Shown: positions 9,947-19,084 of the stretch, piece by piece
Layout of the letters: each line of letters opens with the position of its first letter
Position numbering within the stretch: position 1 is the first letter of the stretch
Source of the DNA: Streptococcus infantis
Lineage (GTDB): Bacteria; Bacillota; Bacilli; Lactobacillales; Streptococcaceae
Direction: 5' to 3'
DNA length: 64,000 nucleotides
Assembly: GCF_019929665.1 (NCBI RefSeq)
Contig: NZ_JAHZPZ010000001.1
Coordinates: 1-64,000 of the forward strand
Notes under the pieces: model-generated
The model's input: only the letters and a program-made list of their open reading frames with translations
Database searches by the model: none
What the model was told of the DNA's origin: nothing
Position numbers and translations under genes: made by a program

Positions 9947-11427
9947 TGACCTTAGTAGAAAAATTTGTTACCAAAGTCATTGCAGAAAGCACCTTTGAAG
10001 AGTTGGATCGTATATATCTGACCAATCGTGTCTTGGCTTTGGTTGGAGATGAAGTTCTCGAAGTCAAGACTGACCAAGATAAGTTGATTGACCTTAAAGA
10101 TCAGCTTGTCGAGGAAGCCGTTCGATTAGGGAAGATTGAAGATAGTCTGGCTGCGCGTGAAATTCTTGGAGCTGACCTCATGGACTTGGTAACGCCGTGT
10201 CCAAGTCAGGTTAATCGTGATTTTTGGGCTACTTATGCCCAGTCACCAGAGCAGGCAATTGCGGACTTCTACCAACTCAGTCAGAAGAATGACTACATCA
10301 AACTAAAGGCCATCGCAAAGAATATTGCTTATCGTGTACCGTCTGACTACGGTGAACTGGAGATTACCATCAATCTCTCTAAGCCTGAAAAGGATCCAAA
10401 GGAGATTGCGGCAGCCAAGTTAGTCAAATCTAGTAACTATCCTCAATGTCAGCTTTGTATGGAAAATGAAGGCTACCATGGTCGTGTCAATCATCCTGCT
10501 AGAAGCAATCATCGCATCATTCGTTTTGATATTTCTGGGCAGGAGTGGGGCTTCCAGTATTCGCCTTACGCTTACTTTAATGAGCACTGTATTTTCCTAG
10601 ACAGCAAGCATCGTCCTATGGCTATTAGTCGCCAAAGCTTCGAGCGTTTGTTAGCAATTGTGGAGCAGTTTCCAGGCTACTTTGCTGGTTCAAATGCTGA
10701 TTTGCCAATCGTGGGTGGCTCCATCCTGACCCATGATCATTATCAAGGTGGGCGCCATGTATTCCCAATGGAAGTGGCTCCTATTCAGAAAAGCGTTACC
10801 TTTGTAGGTTTTAAAACGGTTAAAGCAGGGATTGTTCAATGGCCTATGTCCGTCATTCGACTAACTTCAGATTCTAAAGAGGATTTGACAGAACTAGCGG
10901 ATAAAATCTTACTAGCTTGGCGTCAATACTCTGATCCAAGTGTACAGGTCTTGGCAGAAAGTGATGGAACACCGCACCATACCATTACTCCAATAGCCCG
11001 TAAACGAGATGGACAGTTTGAGTTGGATTTGGTCTTGAGGGATAATCAAACATCCCCAGAGCATCCAGATGGTATCTATCATCCCCACAAGGATGTCCAA
11101 CATATCAAGAAGGAAAATATCGGCTTGATAGAGGTTATGGGATTGGCTATCTTGCCACCACGCTTGAAGGAAGAAGTGGAGCAAGTAGCAGCTTACCTAG
11201 TCGGAGAGGATGTTTCTATTGCGGATTATCACCAAGAATGGGCAGATGAGTTGAAGGGAAGTCATCCTGGATTGACTGATAAAGACCAAGCTCTCGAAAT
11301 TGTCCAAGAATCTGTGGGTGAAATCTTTACTCGGGTGTTGGAAGATGCAGGAGTTTATAAGCAAACCGAAGAAGGACAAGCAGCCTTTATGCGCTTTGTG
11401 GAGCAGGTTGGTATTTTGCCCGAATAA
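9946..11427 (+). CDS. galT: UDP-glucose--hexose-1-phosphate uridylyltransferase (GalT, class II)
   Basis: This transfers UMP from UDP-glucose to galactose 1-phosphate. The 493-aa length and sequence match the long Lactobacillales-type GalT. Recognisable blocks include [20 protein letters not shown] and the histidine-rich active-site region [19 protein letters not shown]. Translation starts at a GTG that overlaps the TAG of the preceding gene by one base, with GGAGG at good spacing. No galE or galM follows, so epimerase must be encoded elsewhere. Confidence 0.93.
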   Translation: MTLVEKFVTKVIAESTFEELDRIYLTNRVLALVGDEVLEVKTDQDKLIDLKDQLVEEAVRLGKIEDSLAAREILGADLMDLVTPCPSQVNRDFWATYAQSPEQAIADFYQLSQKNDYIKLKAIAKNIAYRVPSDYGELEITINLSKPEKDPKEIAAAKLVKSSNYPQCQLCMENEGYHGRVNHPARSNHRIIRFDISGQEWGFQYSPYAYFNEHCIFLDSKHRPMAISRQSFERLLAIVEQFPGYFAGSNADLPIVGGSILTHDHYQGGRHVFPMEVAPIQKSVTFVGFKTVKAGIVQWPMSVIRLTSDSKEDLTELADKILLAWRQYSDPSVQVLAESDGTPHHTITPIARKRDGQFELDLVLRDNQTSPEHPDGIYHPHKDVQHIKKENIGLIEVMGLAILPPRLKEEVEQVAAYLVGEDVSIADYHQEWADELKGSHPGLTDKDQALEIVQESVGEIFTRVLEDAGVYKQTEEGQAAFMRFVEQVGILPE

Positions 11428-11438
11428 GTGCTTGTCTC

Positions 11439-11467
11439 TTGCGTAGAGTCTTGAAAAGTAGTATCAT
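11439..11467 (+). promoter_or_regulatory. Promoter before the thioesterase gene
   Basis: TTGCGT (11439-11444) and TATCAT (11462-11467) are spaced by 17 bp, shortly after the galT stop. Confidence 0.5.
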
Positions 11468-11496
11468 AGTGTCGTTTGAAATATCAGGAGGAACGT

Positions 11497-11901
11497 ATGA
11501 AAGATTTTCACTTTGACGCTATATCTGCCTTTGAAAATTACGAAATTGAAAAAATGAGAGACGGTCACGTTGTGGTGACAACAAAAGTAGTGGACTCTTC
11601 ACTCAACTACTATGGAAATGCTCATGGAGGCTATCTCTTTACCCTATGTGACCAAATCAGTGGACTTGTGGTGATTTCGCTAGGATTAGACGGGGTGACA
11701 CTCCAGTCTTCCATCAACTATCTGAAAGCTGGAAATCTAGGAGATGTTCTCACTATCAAAGGAGAATGTGTCCATCAAGGACGTACCACTTGTGTCGTCG
11801 ATGTTGACATCATCAACCAAGATGGCCGAAATGTCTGCAAGGCAACCTTCACCATGTTTGTCACAGGACAACGATCTGAAGATAGACAGGTGAGGATATA
11901 G
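11497..11901 (+). CDS. PaaI-type hotdog thioesterase
   Basis: This is a hotdog-fold acyl-CoA thioesterase-like protein of about 134 aa. The segment YYGNAHGGYLFTLCDQISG is the PaaI-type active-site region, with the conserved HGG and a downstream Asp. The ATG at 11497 (MKDFHFDAI) is chosen because AGGAGG lies 6 nt upstream; the ATG at 11476 has no such site. The gene stands alone with its own promoter and terminator. The acyl substrate is unknown. Confidence 0.83.
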   Translation: MKDFHFDAISAFENYEIEKMRDGHVVVTTKVVDSSLNYYGNAHGGYLFTLCDQISGLVVISLGLDGVTLQSSINYLKAGNLGDVLTIKGECVHQGRTTCVVDVDIINQDGRNVCKATFTMFVTGQRSEDRQVRI

Positions 11902-11908
11902 GAAACAA

Positions 11909-11935
11909 AAAAAGAGGCACATGCCTCTTTTTTAT
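11909..11935. terminator. Terminator after the thioesterase gene
   Basis: AAAAAGAGGCA and TGCCTCTTTTT form an 11-bp stem with a 2-nt loop. It can work on both strands and so may also end the convergent exoA-VOC transcript. Confidence 0.88.
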
Positions 11936-11963
11936 TACTTTTCCACTCTAATGATTTATCATT

Positions 11964-12350
11964 CTATTCGCTAAATCTTAAAAAATAGCCATCTGGGTCT
12001 AAAACTGCAAATTCATGAGGGTAGATATATTGTTCACCAACACGAAATTCTCTTTTAGTCAAAGGACGATGAATAGGATAGTTGGATTCTAACAATTTCT
12101 GATGGAGCCTAGGGACATCCTTGATACCAAAGGAAATATTGACACCACGCCCGAAAGGATAAGTCAGTTGGGATAATTCTTCTGCGTTGCCTTCTTCTAG
12201 CATAAGTTGGCAGTTTTCAAGCGAAAGGAAGAGAAATTTTTCCTCTGGACGCTCGTATTCGACAGAGAATCCCAATAAGTCGCAGTAGAAGTGACGCGAT
12301 TTCTCGATATCCGATACGACAAATTCAGGGATGACAGCTTGATAGTCCAT
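11964..12350 (-). CDS. VOC (glyoxalase/bleomycin-resistance) superfamily protein
   Basis: This is a 128-aa single-domain vicinal-oxygen-chelate protein. The N-terminal EFVVSDIEKSRHFYCDLLGF is the first beta-alpha-beta unit, and the C-terminal EFAVLDPDGYFLRFSE is the second, carrying the usual metal or ligand residue near DPDGY. It lies 11 nt downstream of exoA on the same strand, so the two are probably co-transcribed. No substrate can be read from the sequence; an antibiotic-binding or lyase role is only a family possibility. Confidence 0.8.
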   Translation of the reverse strand: MDYQAVIPEFVVSDIEKSRHFYCDLLGFSVEYERPEEKFLFLSLENCQLMLEEGNAEELSQLTYPFGRGVNISFGIKDVPRLHQKLLESNYPIHRPLTKREFRVGEQYIYPHEFAVLDPDGYFLRFSE

Positions 12351-12361
12351 TCGTTTTCTCC

Positions 12362-13189
12362 TTAGAAATCAATCTCCAAGACAATCGGTGTATGGTCTTG
12401 GCGTGCGCCTGAGTCAATCATGTCTGACTTGGTAACTTTGTCTGCTACACGGTTACTTGTGAGCCAGTAGTCGATTCTCCAGCCTGTGTTGTTGATTTTT
12501 GAAGTCTTGCTGCGTTGTGCCCACCAAGTATAGCGTTCTGGCACATCTCCATGGACATGACGGAAGGTGTCTGTAAATCCTTTGGCTAAAAGGTTTGTAA
12601 ATCCTTCACGTTCTTCGTCTGTAAATCCTGGTGAACGGCGGTTGCTGGCTGGGTTGGCAAGGTCAATTTCCTTGTGGGCAACGTTATAGTCACCTGTAGC
12701 AAGGACAGGTTTTTGCTTATCTAATTCAGCCAAGTATTCAGCATATTTGACATCCCAGACTTGACGTTCTTCCAAGCGTTTGAGGCCATCTCCAGCATTA
12801 GGAGTGTAAACTTGAGTCACGAAAAATGTATCAAATTCTAGGGTAATGATGCGTCCTTCCGAGTCCATAGTAGAAGGGGCACCGATTTCTGGGAAGCTAA
12901 TAGTTGGAGTCAGTTCTTTCTTATAGAGAAACATAGTTCCAGCATAGCCTTTACGAGCAGGTTCTTGAGAGGAACGCCAAGTATTTTCATATCCAGGGAA
13001 GAGTTCTTCTAACACCTCGAGATGTTTTTTAGTAGGCCCTGTAGCTGAAAGCTTGGTTTCCTGGATAGCGATGATATCAGCATCTTCGGCTACCAATGTT
13101 TGGAGGACGTCTTGTGACAATTTCGCACGCGCAGAGTCACTCGTGAGTGCAGCGTTTAGGGAATCAATATTCCATGAGATAAGTTTCAT
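12362..13189 (-). CDS. exoA: Exodeoxyribonuclease III / AP endonuclease
   Basis: This is a 275-aa Mg-dependent endonuclease/exonuclease/phosphatase-fold enzyme of base-excision repair. Motifs include MKLISWNIDSLNA at the start, ADIIAIQETKL (catalytic Glu), GDYNVAHKEID and the C-terminal ARQDHTPIVLE with the catalytic Asp-His. The start at 13189 is chosen because the family begins exactly at MKLISWN. An open frame extends 59 codons further upstream, but it crosses the promoter and lacks conservation features. Confidence 0.95.
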   Translation of the reverse strand: MKLISWNIDSLNAALTSDSARAKLSQDVLQTLVAEDADIIAIQETKLSATGPTKKHLEVLEELFPGYENTWRSSQEPARKGYAGTMFLYKKELTPTISFPEIGAPSTMDSEGRIITLEFDTFFVTQVYTPNAGDGLKRLEERQVWDVKYAEYLAELDKQKPVLATGDYNVAHKEIDLANPASNRRSPGFTDEEREGFTNLLAKGFTDTFRHVHGDVPERYTWWAQRSKTSKINNTGWRIDYWLTSNRVADKVTKSDMIDSGARQDHTPIVLEIDF

Positions 13190-13222
13190 AGTGTGTACCT
13201 TTTCATTCAGATTATAGACAAT

Positions 13223-13231
13223 ATTATACCA
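13223..13231 (-). promoter_or_regulatory. Extended -10 promoter of exoA
   Basis: On the minus strand TGGTATAAT forms an extended -10, 34 nt before the exoA start. No good -35 box is seen. Confidence 0.6.
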
Positions 13232-13260
13232 GAAAAAGAAGTATTTCCCCAGCGTATGGT

Positions 13261-13289
13261 TTGAAAAATCCAGGTCATTCCTATATAAT
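13261..13289 (+). promoter_or_regulatory. Promoter of the ABC exporter operon
   Basis: TTGAAA (13261-13266), a 17-bp spacer and a perfect TATAAT (13284-13289). It lies about 160 nt before the first ABC gene, leaving a long untranslated leader. Confidence 0.75.
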
Positions 13290-13321
13290 AAAGAATGATT
13301 TATGTAAAAGATTGAAAATAA

Positions 13322-13357
13322 ATGAAATGTTACTCCTTTGAGTATCTTTATCGCTGA
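13322..13357 (+). CDS. Possible 11-residue leader peptide (MKCYSFEYLYR)
   Basis: A short frame, ATG to TGA, lies in the leader between the exporter promoter and a GC-rich hairpin. The peptide is rich in aromatic residues. No clear Shine-Dalgarno precedes it, so translation is uncertain. Its placement resembles the leader peptides of BmrCD-like exporters that are induced by ribosome stalling. This is a hypothesis from layout. Confidence 0.25.
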   Translation: MKCYSFEYLYR

Positions 13358-13400
13358 ATATGACAAAGTTTAAGTTAGTGTCATCACCTAAGAATAGGAA

Positions 13401-13426
13401 AAACCTGAGGCAGTCGCCTCAGGTTT
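13401..13426 (+). terminator. Leader hairpin (possible attenuator) before the ABC exporter
   Basis: AAACCTGAGGC and GCCTCAGGTTT make a perfect 11-bp stem around AGTC, 14 nt before the ribosome site of the first ABC gene. The T tract on the plus strand is weak (TTTCCATTTG), so this is a possible attenuator rather than a full terminator. On the minus strand it is followed by TTTTTCC. Confidence 0.5.
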
Positions 13427-13451
13427 CCATTTGTCATTAGAAAGGAATTTT

Positions 13452-15197
13452 ATGTCCATCATCCAAAAACTCTGGTGGTTTTTTAAATTAGAAAAACGCC
13501 GTTACCTCATCGGAATCGTAGCTTTGGTTTTGGTTTCTGTACTAAACCTCATCCCACCTATGGTCATGGGGCGCGTGATCGATGCCATTACTTCGGGACG
13601 ATTAACACAAGATGAGCTCCTGCTTCATCTCTTTTATCTCCTGCTGGCAGCTTTCGGGATGTACTACCTGCGTTATGTTTGGCGCATGTATATCCTAGGG
13701 ACCTCCTACCGACTTGGACAAATTATGCGTTCAAGACTATTTGAGCATTTTACAAAAATGTCGCCTGCTTTTTACCAGAATTATCGAACTGGGGATTTGA
13801 TGGCTCACGCAACCAATGATATCAATGCTCTGACTCGTCTAGCAGGTGGTGGTGTCATGTCGGCGGTGGATGCCTCTATCACGGCCTTAGTGACTCTCTT
13901 GACCATGCTCTTTAGCATCTCGTGGCAGATGACCTTGGTTGCCATTCTACCTTTGCCATTTATGGCCTATGCGACTAGTCGTCTGGGGAGAAAGACCCAT
14001 AAAGCTTTCGGAGAATCACAAGCAGCCTTTTCTGAACTCAACAATAAGGTTCAAGAATCTGTATCAGGTATCAAGGTAACCAAGTCCTTTGGCTATCAGT
14101 CTGATGAATTGGCATCTTTCCAGGAGGTCAATGATTTGACCTTCCAAAAGAATCTGCAAACCATGAAATATGATAGTCTCTTTGACCCCATGGTTCTACT
14201 CTTTGTTGGTTCTTCCTATGCCTTAACTCTCTTAGTGGGTGCCTTTATGGTGCAAGCAGGACAAGTAACCGTTGGTAATCTGGTCACCTTTATCTCTTAC
14301 TTGGATATGTTGGTATGGCCTTTGATGGCGATTGGTTTTCTCTTTAATATTACTCAAAGAGGGAAGGTTTCTTATCAACGAATCGAGAGTCTTTTGTCCC
14401 AAGAGTCACCTGTCAAGGACCCAGAATCTCCACTTGACGGGATTGAAAATGGGCGCTTAGACTATGCCATTGATCGTTTTGCCTTTGAAGACGAAGAGAC
14501 GCTGAGAGATATACATTTTAGTCTCGAAAAAGGGCAAACCTTGGGCTTGGTTGGACAGACTGGTTCAGGGAAAACAGCTTTGATTAAATTGCTCCTACGT
14601 GAGTATGACGTTGACCAAGGAGCTATTTATCTAAATGGTCATGACATTCGTGACTATCGACTAGCTGACTTACGAAGTTTGATGGGATACGTCCCACAGG
14701 ACCAATTTCTCTTTGCTAGTTCTATCTTAGAGAATATTTGTTTTGGGAATCCTGATCTACCTTTCTCAGCAGTAGAAGAAGCGACTCAGTTGGCTCAAGT
14801 CTATCAAGACATTCAAGCCATGCCTGAGGGGTTTGATACAGTTATCGGGGAAAAAGGTGTCAGTCTATCTGGTGGGCAAAAGCAACGTCTGGCTATGAGT
14901 CGGGCTATGATTTTAAATCCTGATATCTTGATTTTAGATGATTCCTTGTCAGCTGTGGATGCTAAGACAGAGTTCGCGATCATCGATAATCTCAAGGAAA
15001 CTCGCAAAGATAAAACGACTATCATCACTGCCCATCGTCTCAGTGCAGTTGTTCATGCTGATTTGATCTTGGTTATGCAAAATGGACAGATTATCGAACG
15101 TGGGACTCATGAGGACTTACTAGCCTTGGATGGTTGGTATGCCCAAACCTACCAGTCTCAACAGTTAGAAATGAAAGGAGAAGAAGATGCGGAATAA
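13452..15197 (+). CDS. Heterodimeric multidrug-type ABC exporter, subunit with degenerate Walker B
   Basis: This is an ABC exporter half of about 581 aa. Six membrane helices fill about residues 15-300, followed by a nucleotide-binding domain with Walker A GQTGSGKT, signature LSGGQKQR and H-loop TAHR. Walker B reads ILILDDSLSAVD, where the catalytic Glu is replaced by Asp. This matches the degenerate-site partner of pairs such as BmrC/D, LmrC/D and TM287/288. The start at 13452 (MSIIQKLWWFF) follows GAAAGGAA. It overlaps the next gene by 11 nt, so the pair is coupled. The transported compound is unknown; drugs or lipids are plausible. Confidence 0.88.
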   Translation: MSIIQKLWWFFKLEKRRYLIGIVALVLVSVLNLIPPMVMGRVIDAITSGRLTQDELLLHLFYLLLAAFGMYYLRYVWRMYILGTSYRLGQIMRSRLFEHFTKMSPAFYQNYRTGDLMAHATNDINALTRLAGGGVMSAVDASITALVTLLTMLFSISWQMTLVAILPLPFMAYATSRLGRKTHKAFGESQAAFSELNNKVQESVSGIKVTKSFGYQSDELASFQEVNDLTFQKNLQTMKYDSLFDPMVLLFVGSSYALTLLVGAFMVQAGQVTVGNLVTFISYLDMLVWPLMAIGFLFNITQRGKVSYQRIESLLSQESPVKDPESPLDGIENGRLDYAIDRFAFEDEETLRDIHFSLEKGQTLGLVGQTGSGKTALIKLLLREYDVDQGAIYLNGHDIRDYRLADLRSLMGYVPQDQFLFASSILENICFGNPDLPFSAVEEATQLAQVYQDIQAMPEGFDTVIGEKGVSLSGGQKQRLAMSRAMILNPDILILDDSLSAVDAKTEFAIIDNLKETRKDKTTIITAHRLSAVVHADLILVMQNGQIIERGTHEDLLALDGWYAQTYQSQQLEMKGEEDAE

Positions 15198-16929
15198 ACA
15201 AGAACAATGGGCTGTATTAAAGCGTTTGTTGTCTTATCTTAAGCCTTATGGGCTCCTCACCTTTTTAGCCTTAGCTTTTCTCCTTGCGACGACTGTTGTT
15301 AAGAGTATTATCCCCCTGGTAGCTTCGCACTTTATCGACCAGTATCTAAACAACCTTAATCAGCTTGCTGTTACAGTTTTGCTAGTTTACTATGGTCTCT
15401 ACATTCTTCAAACTATTGTCCAATATGTGGGGAATCTCCTTTTTGCGCGCGTGTCCTACAGCATCGTTAGAGATATCCGACGTGATGCCTTTGACAATAT
15501 GGAGAAGCTAGGCATGTCTTACTTTGATAAAACGCCTGCAGGCTCTATTGTCTCTCGTTTGACAAATGACACCGAGACTATCAGTGATATGTTCTCAGGG
15601 ATCTTATCTAGCTTTATCTCGGCAGTCTTTATATTCGTGACGACCCTTTATACCATGTTAGTTCTGGACTATCGTCTGACTGCTTTAGTCTTGCTCTTTC
15701 TGCCTTTGATTTTCCTTTTGGTCAATCTCTACCGTAAAAAATCTGTCAAGGTCATTGAAAAAACCAGAAGTCTACTGTCAGATATTAACAGTAAGCTGAC
15801 CGAAAATATCGAAGGAATTCGTATTATTCAAGCCTTTAACCAAGAAAAACGCCTGCAAGATGAGTTTGATGAGATAAACCAGGAACACCTAGTCTACGCT
15901 AATCGTTCAGTAGCCTTGGATTCTCTCTTTTTACGTCCAGCTATGAGTTTGTTGAAGCTGTTGGGATATGCAGTTTTGATGGCTTACTTTGGCTATCGCG
16001 GTCTTTATCTAGGAATAACGGCAGGAACTATGTATGCCTTTATCCAGTACATCAACCGTCTCTTTGATCCTCTCATCGAGGTAACGCAAAACTTTTCTAC
16101 TCTTCAGACCTCCATGGTGTCAGCAGGACGTGTTTTTGCGCTGATTGATGAGTCAAACTATGAACCGGTCCAAGAAAATGGACAAGCCGAGATTCAAGAA
16201 GGAAATATTCGCTTTGAGCATGTGTCCTTCTCTTATGATGGGCAACACCAAATTCTAGATGATATTTCCTTTACCGTCAATAAAGGAGAAACCATTGCTT
16301 TTGTCGGTCATACGGGATCGGGAAAATCTTCTATTATCAATGTTCTGATGCGCTTTTATGAATTCCAGTCAGGTCGGGTACTACTAGATGGTGTGGATAT
16401 TCGAGAGTATAGTCAAGATGAGCTGAGAAAAAACATCGGTTTGGTTCTACAGGAGCCCTTCCTCTATCATGGGACCATTAAGTCCAATATCGCTATGTAC
16501 CAAGATATCAGCGATGACCAAGTCAAGGCTGCAGCAGAATTTGTTGATGCAGATTCCTTCATTCAGGATCTTCCTTTAGGTTATGATGCCCCTGTATCTG
16601 AGCGTGGTTCGAGTTTTTCAAGTGGTCAACGTCAGCTTCTTGCCTTTGCTAGAACTGTTGCCAGTCAACCTAAAATTCTGATTTTGGATGAAGCGACAGC
16701 CAATATCGACTCTGAAACAGAAGCTCTGGTCCAAAATTCACTAGCCAAGATGAGACAAGGTCGGACAACCATTGCCATCGCCCATCGCCTTTCTACCATT
16801 CAAGATGCTAATTGTATCTATGTTCTTGATAAGGGACGTATCATCGAAAGTGGAACCCACGAGGAACTCCTAGCATTAGGTGGAACCTATCACAAGATGT
16901 ATAGTTTGCAGGCAGGGGCTCTTTCCTAG
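15187..16929 (+). CDS. Heterodimeric multidrug-type ABC exporter, subunit with catalytic Glu
   Basis: This is the 580-aa partner of the upstream ABC half-transporter. Six N-terminal membrane helices precede the nucleotide-binding domain, with Walker A GHTGSGKSS, Walker B ILILDEATANID (catalytic Glu present) and H-loop IAHR. The signature is altered to FSSGQRQ instead of LSGGQ. Together the two subunits give one canonical and one degenerate ATP site, which is diagnostic of the heterodimeric exporter class. The start follows AAAGGAGAAG and lies within the end of the first gene. Confidence 0.88.
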   Translation: MRNKQEQWAVLKRLLSYLKPYGLLTFLALAFLLATTVVKSIIPLVASHFIDQYLNNLNQLAVTVLLVYYGLYILQTIVQYVGNLLFARVSYSIVRDIRRDAFDNMEKLGMSYFDKTPAGSIVSRLTNDTETISDMFSGILSSFISAVFIFVTTLYTMLVLDYRLTALVLLFLPLIFLLVNLYRKKSVKVIEKTRSLLSDINSKLTENIEGIRIIQAFNQEKRLQDEFDEINQEHLVYANRSVALDSLFLRPAMSLLKLLGYAVLMAYFGYRGLYLGITAGTMYAFIQYINRLFDPLIEVTQNFSTLQTSMVSAGRVFALIDESNYEPVQENGQAEIQEGNIRFEHVSFSYDGQHQILDDISFTVNKGETIAFVGHTGSGKSSIINVLMRFYEFQSGRVLLDGVDIREYSQDELRKNIGLVLQEPFLYHGTIKSNIAMYQDISDDQVKAAAEFVDADSFIQDLPLGYDAPVSERGSSFSSGQRQLLAFARTVASQPKILILDEATANIDSETEALVQNSLAKMRQGRTTIAIAHRLSTIQDANCIYVLDKGRIIESGTHEELLALGGTYHKMYSLQAGALS

Positions 16930-16979
16930 GGAAGAATTCCTTTAAAACACAGATTTCTTGCACTGCCTCTTTCATTTTG

Positions 16980-16988
16980 TGGTATAAT
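16980..16988 (+). promoter_or_regulatory. Extended -10 promoter for the sugar transferase gene
   Basis: TGGTATAAT is preceded at 16958 by TTGCAC, though with a long 19-bp spacer. It lies 47 nt before the next start codon. Confidence 0.6.
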
Positions 16989-17034
16989 GTAGAATGTTAA
17001 TAAAGATTATATATAAAAACAGAGGAGAATGTGC

Positions 17035-17727
17035 ATGCTGAAATGGGATGAACTACCTCAAGAAATGCAATTGAGCGAGGTAAAACCATACTACCAGCTT
17101 GTGTCTAGAAGAAAAGGCTCACTGATTTTCAAGCGTTGTCTAGATTTGTTTCTAGCCGTAGTCTTGTTAATCTTGACCTCCCCCTTATTTCTTATTCTAA
17201 GCATCTGGATCAAGCTAGATAGCAAGGGTCCAGTTATTTACAAGCAAGTGCGGGTAACCCAGTACAACCGTCATTTCAAAATTTGGAAATTCCGGACTAT
17301 GGTAACCGATGCGGACAAGAAAGGAAGTTTAGTAACTTCTGCAAATGACAGTCGTATTACAAAAGTTGGAAATTTCATTCGACGTGTTCGTTTGGATGAA
17401 TTGCCGCAATTGGTCAATGTCCTCAAAGGAGAGATGTCTTTTGTAGGAACACGCCCAGAAGTACCACGCTACACAGAGCAGTATAGCCCTGAAATGATGG
17501 CTACCTTGCTCTTACCTGCGGGGATTACATCGCTTGCCAGCATTAACTATAAGGATGAGGATGCCATCATCAGTCAAATGACTGCAAAAGGTATGACAGT
17601 TGACCAGGCTTATGTGGAAAGAGTCCTTCCAGAGAAAATGCACTTTAACCTAGCCTACCTACGTGATTTTAATTTCTTCGGAGATATCAAGATCATGTTC
17701 CAGACTGTAGTTGAAGTTTTAAAATAA
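17035..17727 (+). CDS. Undecaprenyl-phosphate sugar phosphotransferase (teichoic acid AATGal step)
   Basis: This is a 230-aa bacterial sugar transferase of the WbaP/PglC family. One N-terminal membrane hairpin (about residues 38-60, VVLLILTSPLFLILSIWIKL) is followed by the conserved WKFRTM and VRLDELPQLVNVLKGEMSFVGTRPE blocks. Enzymes of this type load a sugar phosphate onto the lipid carrier at the membrane. With the following aminotransferase it matches the pneumococcal pair proposed to make and load AATGal for teichoic acid. The ATG at 17035 is favoured over 17029, because GAGGAG is only about 2 nt from the latter. Confidence 0.82.
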   Translation: MLKWDELPQEMQLSEVKPYYQLVSRRKGSLIFKRCLDLFLAVVLLILTSPLFLILSIWIKLDSKGPVIYKQVRVTQYNRHFKIWKFRTMVTDADKKGSLVTSANDSRITKVGNFIRRVRLDELPQLVNVLKGEMSFVGTRPEVPRYTEQYSPEMMATLLLPAGITSLASINYKDEDAIISQMTAKGMTVDQAYVERVLPEKMHFNLAYLRDFNFFGDIKIMFQTVVEVLK

Positions 17728-17766
17728 AGTAGTCACAAGAGTGAATACAGTAAAAGGAGTAAATCA

Positions 17767-18993
17767 ATGACAAAGTATAATATTCCATTTTCACCACCCG
17801 ATATTACCGAAGCTGAAATTGCTGAAGTAGCCGATACCCTTCGTTCTGGTTGGATCACAACAGGTCCAAAGACAAAAGAACTAGAGCGTCGTCTGTCCGT
17901 CTATACTCAAACGCCTAAGACAGTCTGCCTCAACTCTGCAACAGCAGCTCTTGAATTGATTTTGCGCGTGCTTGAAGTGGGGCCTGGTGATGAAGTTATC
18001 GTTCCAGCTATGACTTATACAGCATCATGTAGCGTTATCACTCACGTAGGTGCGACACCAGTTATGGTTGATATCCAAGGTGATACCTTTGAAATGGACT
18101 ATGACAAGCTTGAGCAAGCTATTACTCAGAAGACTAAAGTCATCATCCCGGTAGAACTAGCAGGGATTATCTGTGACTATGACCGTTTGTTCCAAGTTGT
18201 AGAAAAGAAACGCGACCTCTTTACAGCGGCTAGCAAGTGGCAAAAGGCCTTTAACCGTATTGTGATTGTCTCTGATAGTGCCCATGCTTTAGGTTCAACC
18301 TACAAGGGACAACCAGCTGGTTCTATTGCAGACTTTACGTCATTCTCTTTCCACGCTGTCAAGAACTTTACAACTGCTGAAGGAGGAAGTGCTACTTGGA
18401 AAGCTAATCTAGCTATTGATGATGAAGAAATGTACAAGGAATTCCAAATCTTATCTCTTCATGGTCAAACGAAGGATGCGCTAGCTAAGATGCAACTAGG
18501 TTCATGGGAATACGATATCGTAACTCCTGCCTACAAGTGCAACATGACGGATATCATGGCTTCAATTGGTTTGGTACAATTGGATCGTTATCCTGACTTG
18601 CTTCAACGTCGTAAAGAAATCGTAACTCGCTATGACCGTGGATTTACAGGAACTCGGATTCACCCATTGGCTCATGAGACAGATGCAGTTGAATCTTGTC
18701 GTCACCTCTACATCACCCATGTAGAAGGAGCAAATCTCGAACAACGCAACCAAATTATTCAAGAATTAGCCAAGGCAGGAATCGCAAGTAACGTCCACTA
18801 CAAACCACTTCCGCTTTTGACAGCCTATAAGAATCTTGGCTTTGATATGGCAGATTATCCGCGAGCTTATGCCTTCTTTGTAAACGAGATTACACTACCA
18901 CTTCACACGAAATTAACGGACGAAGAAGTAGATTATATCATTGAGACTTTTGTCAGAGTTTCTGAAGAAATTCTAGGTACTTCACAAAAATAA
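17767..18993 (+). CDS. DegT/DnrJ/EryC1/StrS-family sugar aminotransferase
   Basis: This is a 408-aa PLP-dependent aminotransferase acting on nucleotide-linked keto-sugars. The N-terminal block SGWITTGPKTKELE and the PLP lysine in SFHAVKNFTTAEGG are typical of the family. It follows the sugar transferase by 39 nt with a good AAAGGAG site. In S. pneumoniae the orthologous pair is assigned to UDP-AATGal synthesis for teichoic acids, with a dehydratase encoded elsewhere. This substrate is taken from that knowledge, not seen in the sequence. Confidence 0.82.
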   Translation: MTKYNIPFSPPDITEAEIAEVADTLRSGWITTGPKTKELERRLSVYTQTPKTVCLNSATAALELILRVLEVGPGDEVIVPAMTYTASCSVITHVGATPVMVDIQGDTFEMDYDKLEQAITQKTKVIIPVELAGIICDYDRLFQVVEKKRDLFTAASKWQKAFNRIVIVSDSAHALGSTYKGQPAGSIADFTSFSFHAVKNFTTAEGGSATWKANLAIDDEEMYKEFQILSLHGQTKDALAKMQLGSWEYDIVTPAYKCNMTDIMASIGLVQLDRYPDLLQRRKEIVTRYDRGFTGTRIHPLAHETDAVESCRHLYITHVEGANLEQRNQIIQELAKAGIASNVHYKPLPLLTAYKNLGFDMADYPRAYAFFVNEITLPLHTKLTDEEVDYIIETFVRVSEEILGTSQK

Positions 18994-19026
18994 TTAAAAA
19001 AATTAGTAAAAAATGAATGAAAACGA

Positions 19027-19055
19027 TTGACAAAGAAAAAACAATAACATATAAT
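19027..19055 (+). promoter_or_regulatory. Promoter of the first trp T-box transcript
   Basis: TTGACA (19027-19032) and TATAAT (19050-19055) with a 17-bp spacer make a perfect consensus promoter. It drives the first T-box leader and the stand-alone trpB. A partial cre-like stretch (ATGAAAACGATTGAC) overlaps the -35 box. Confidence 0.92.
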
Positions 19056-19084
19056 TAACTCAACAAATCAGAAAAGTAGTTATT

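Noticed and set aside
13190-13366. 59-codon N-terminal extension of exoA on the minus strand
   Set aside because: It crosses the exoA promoter, has no ribosome site and does not resemble the family, which starts at MKLISWN.
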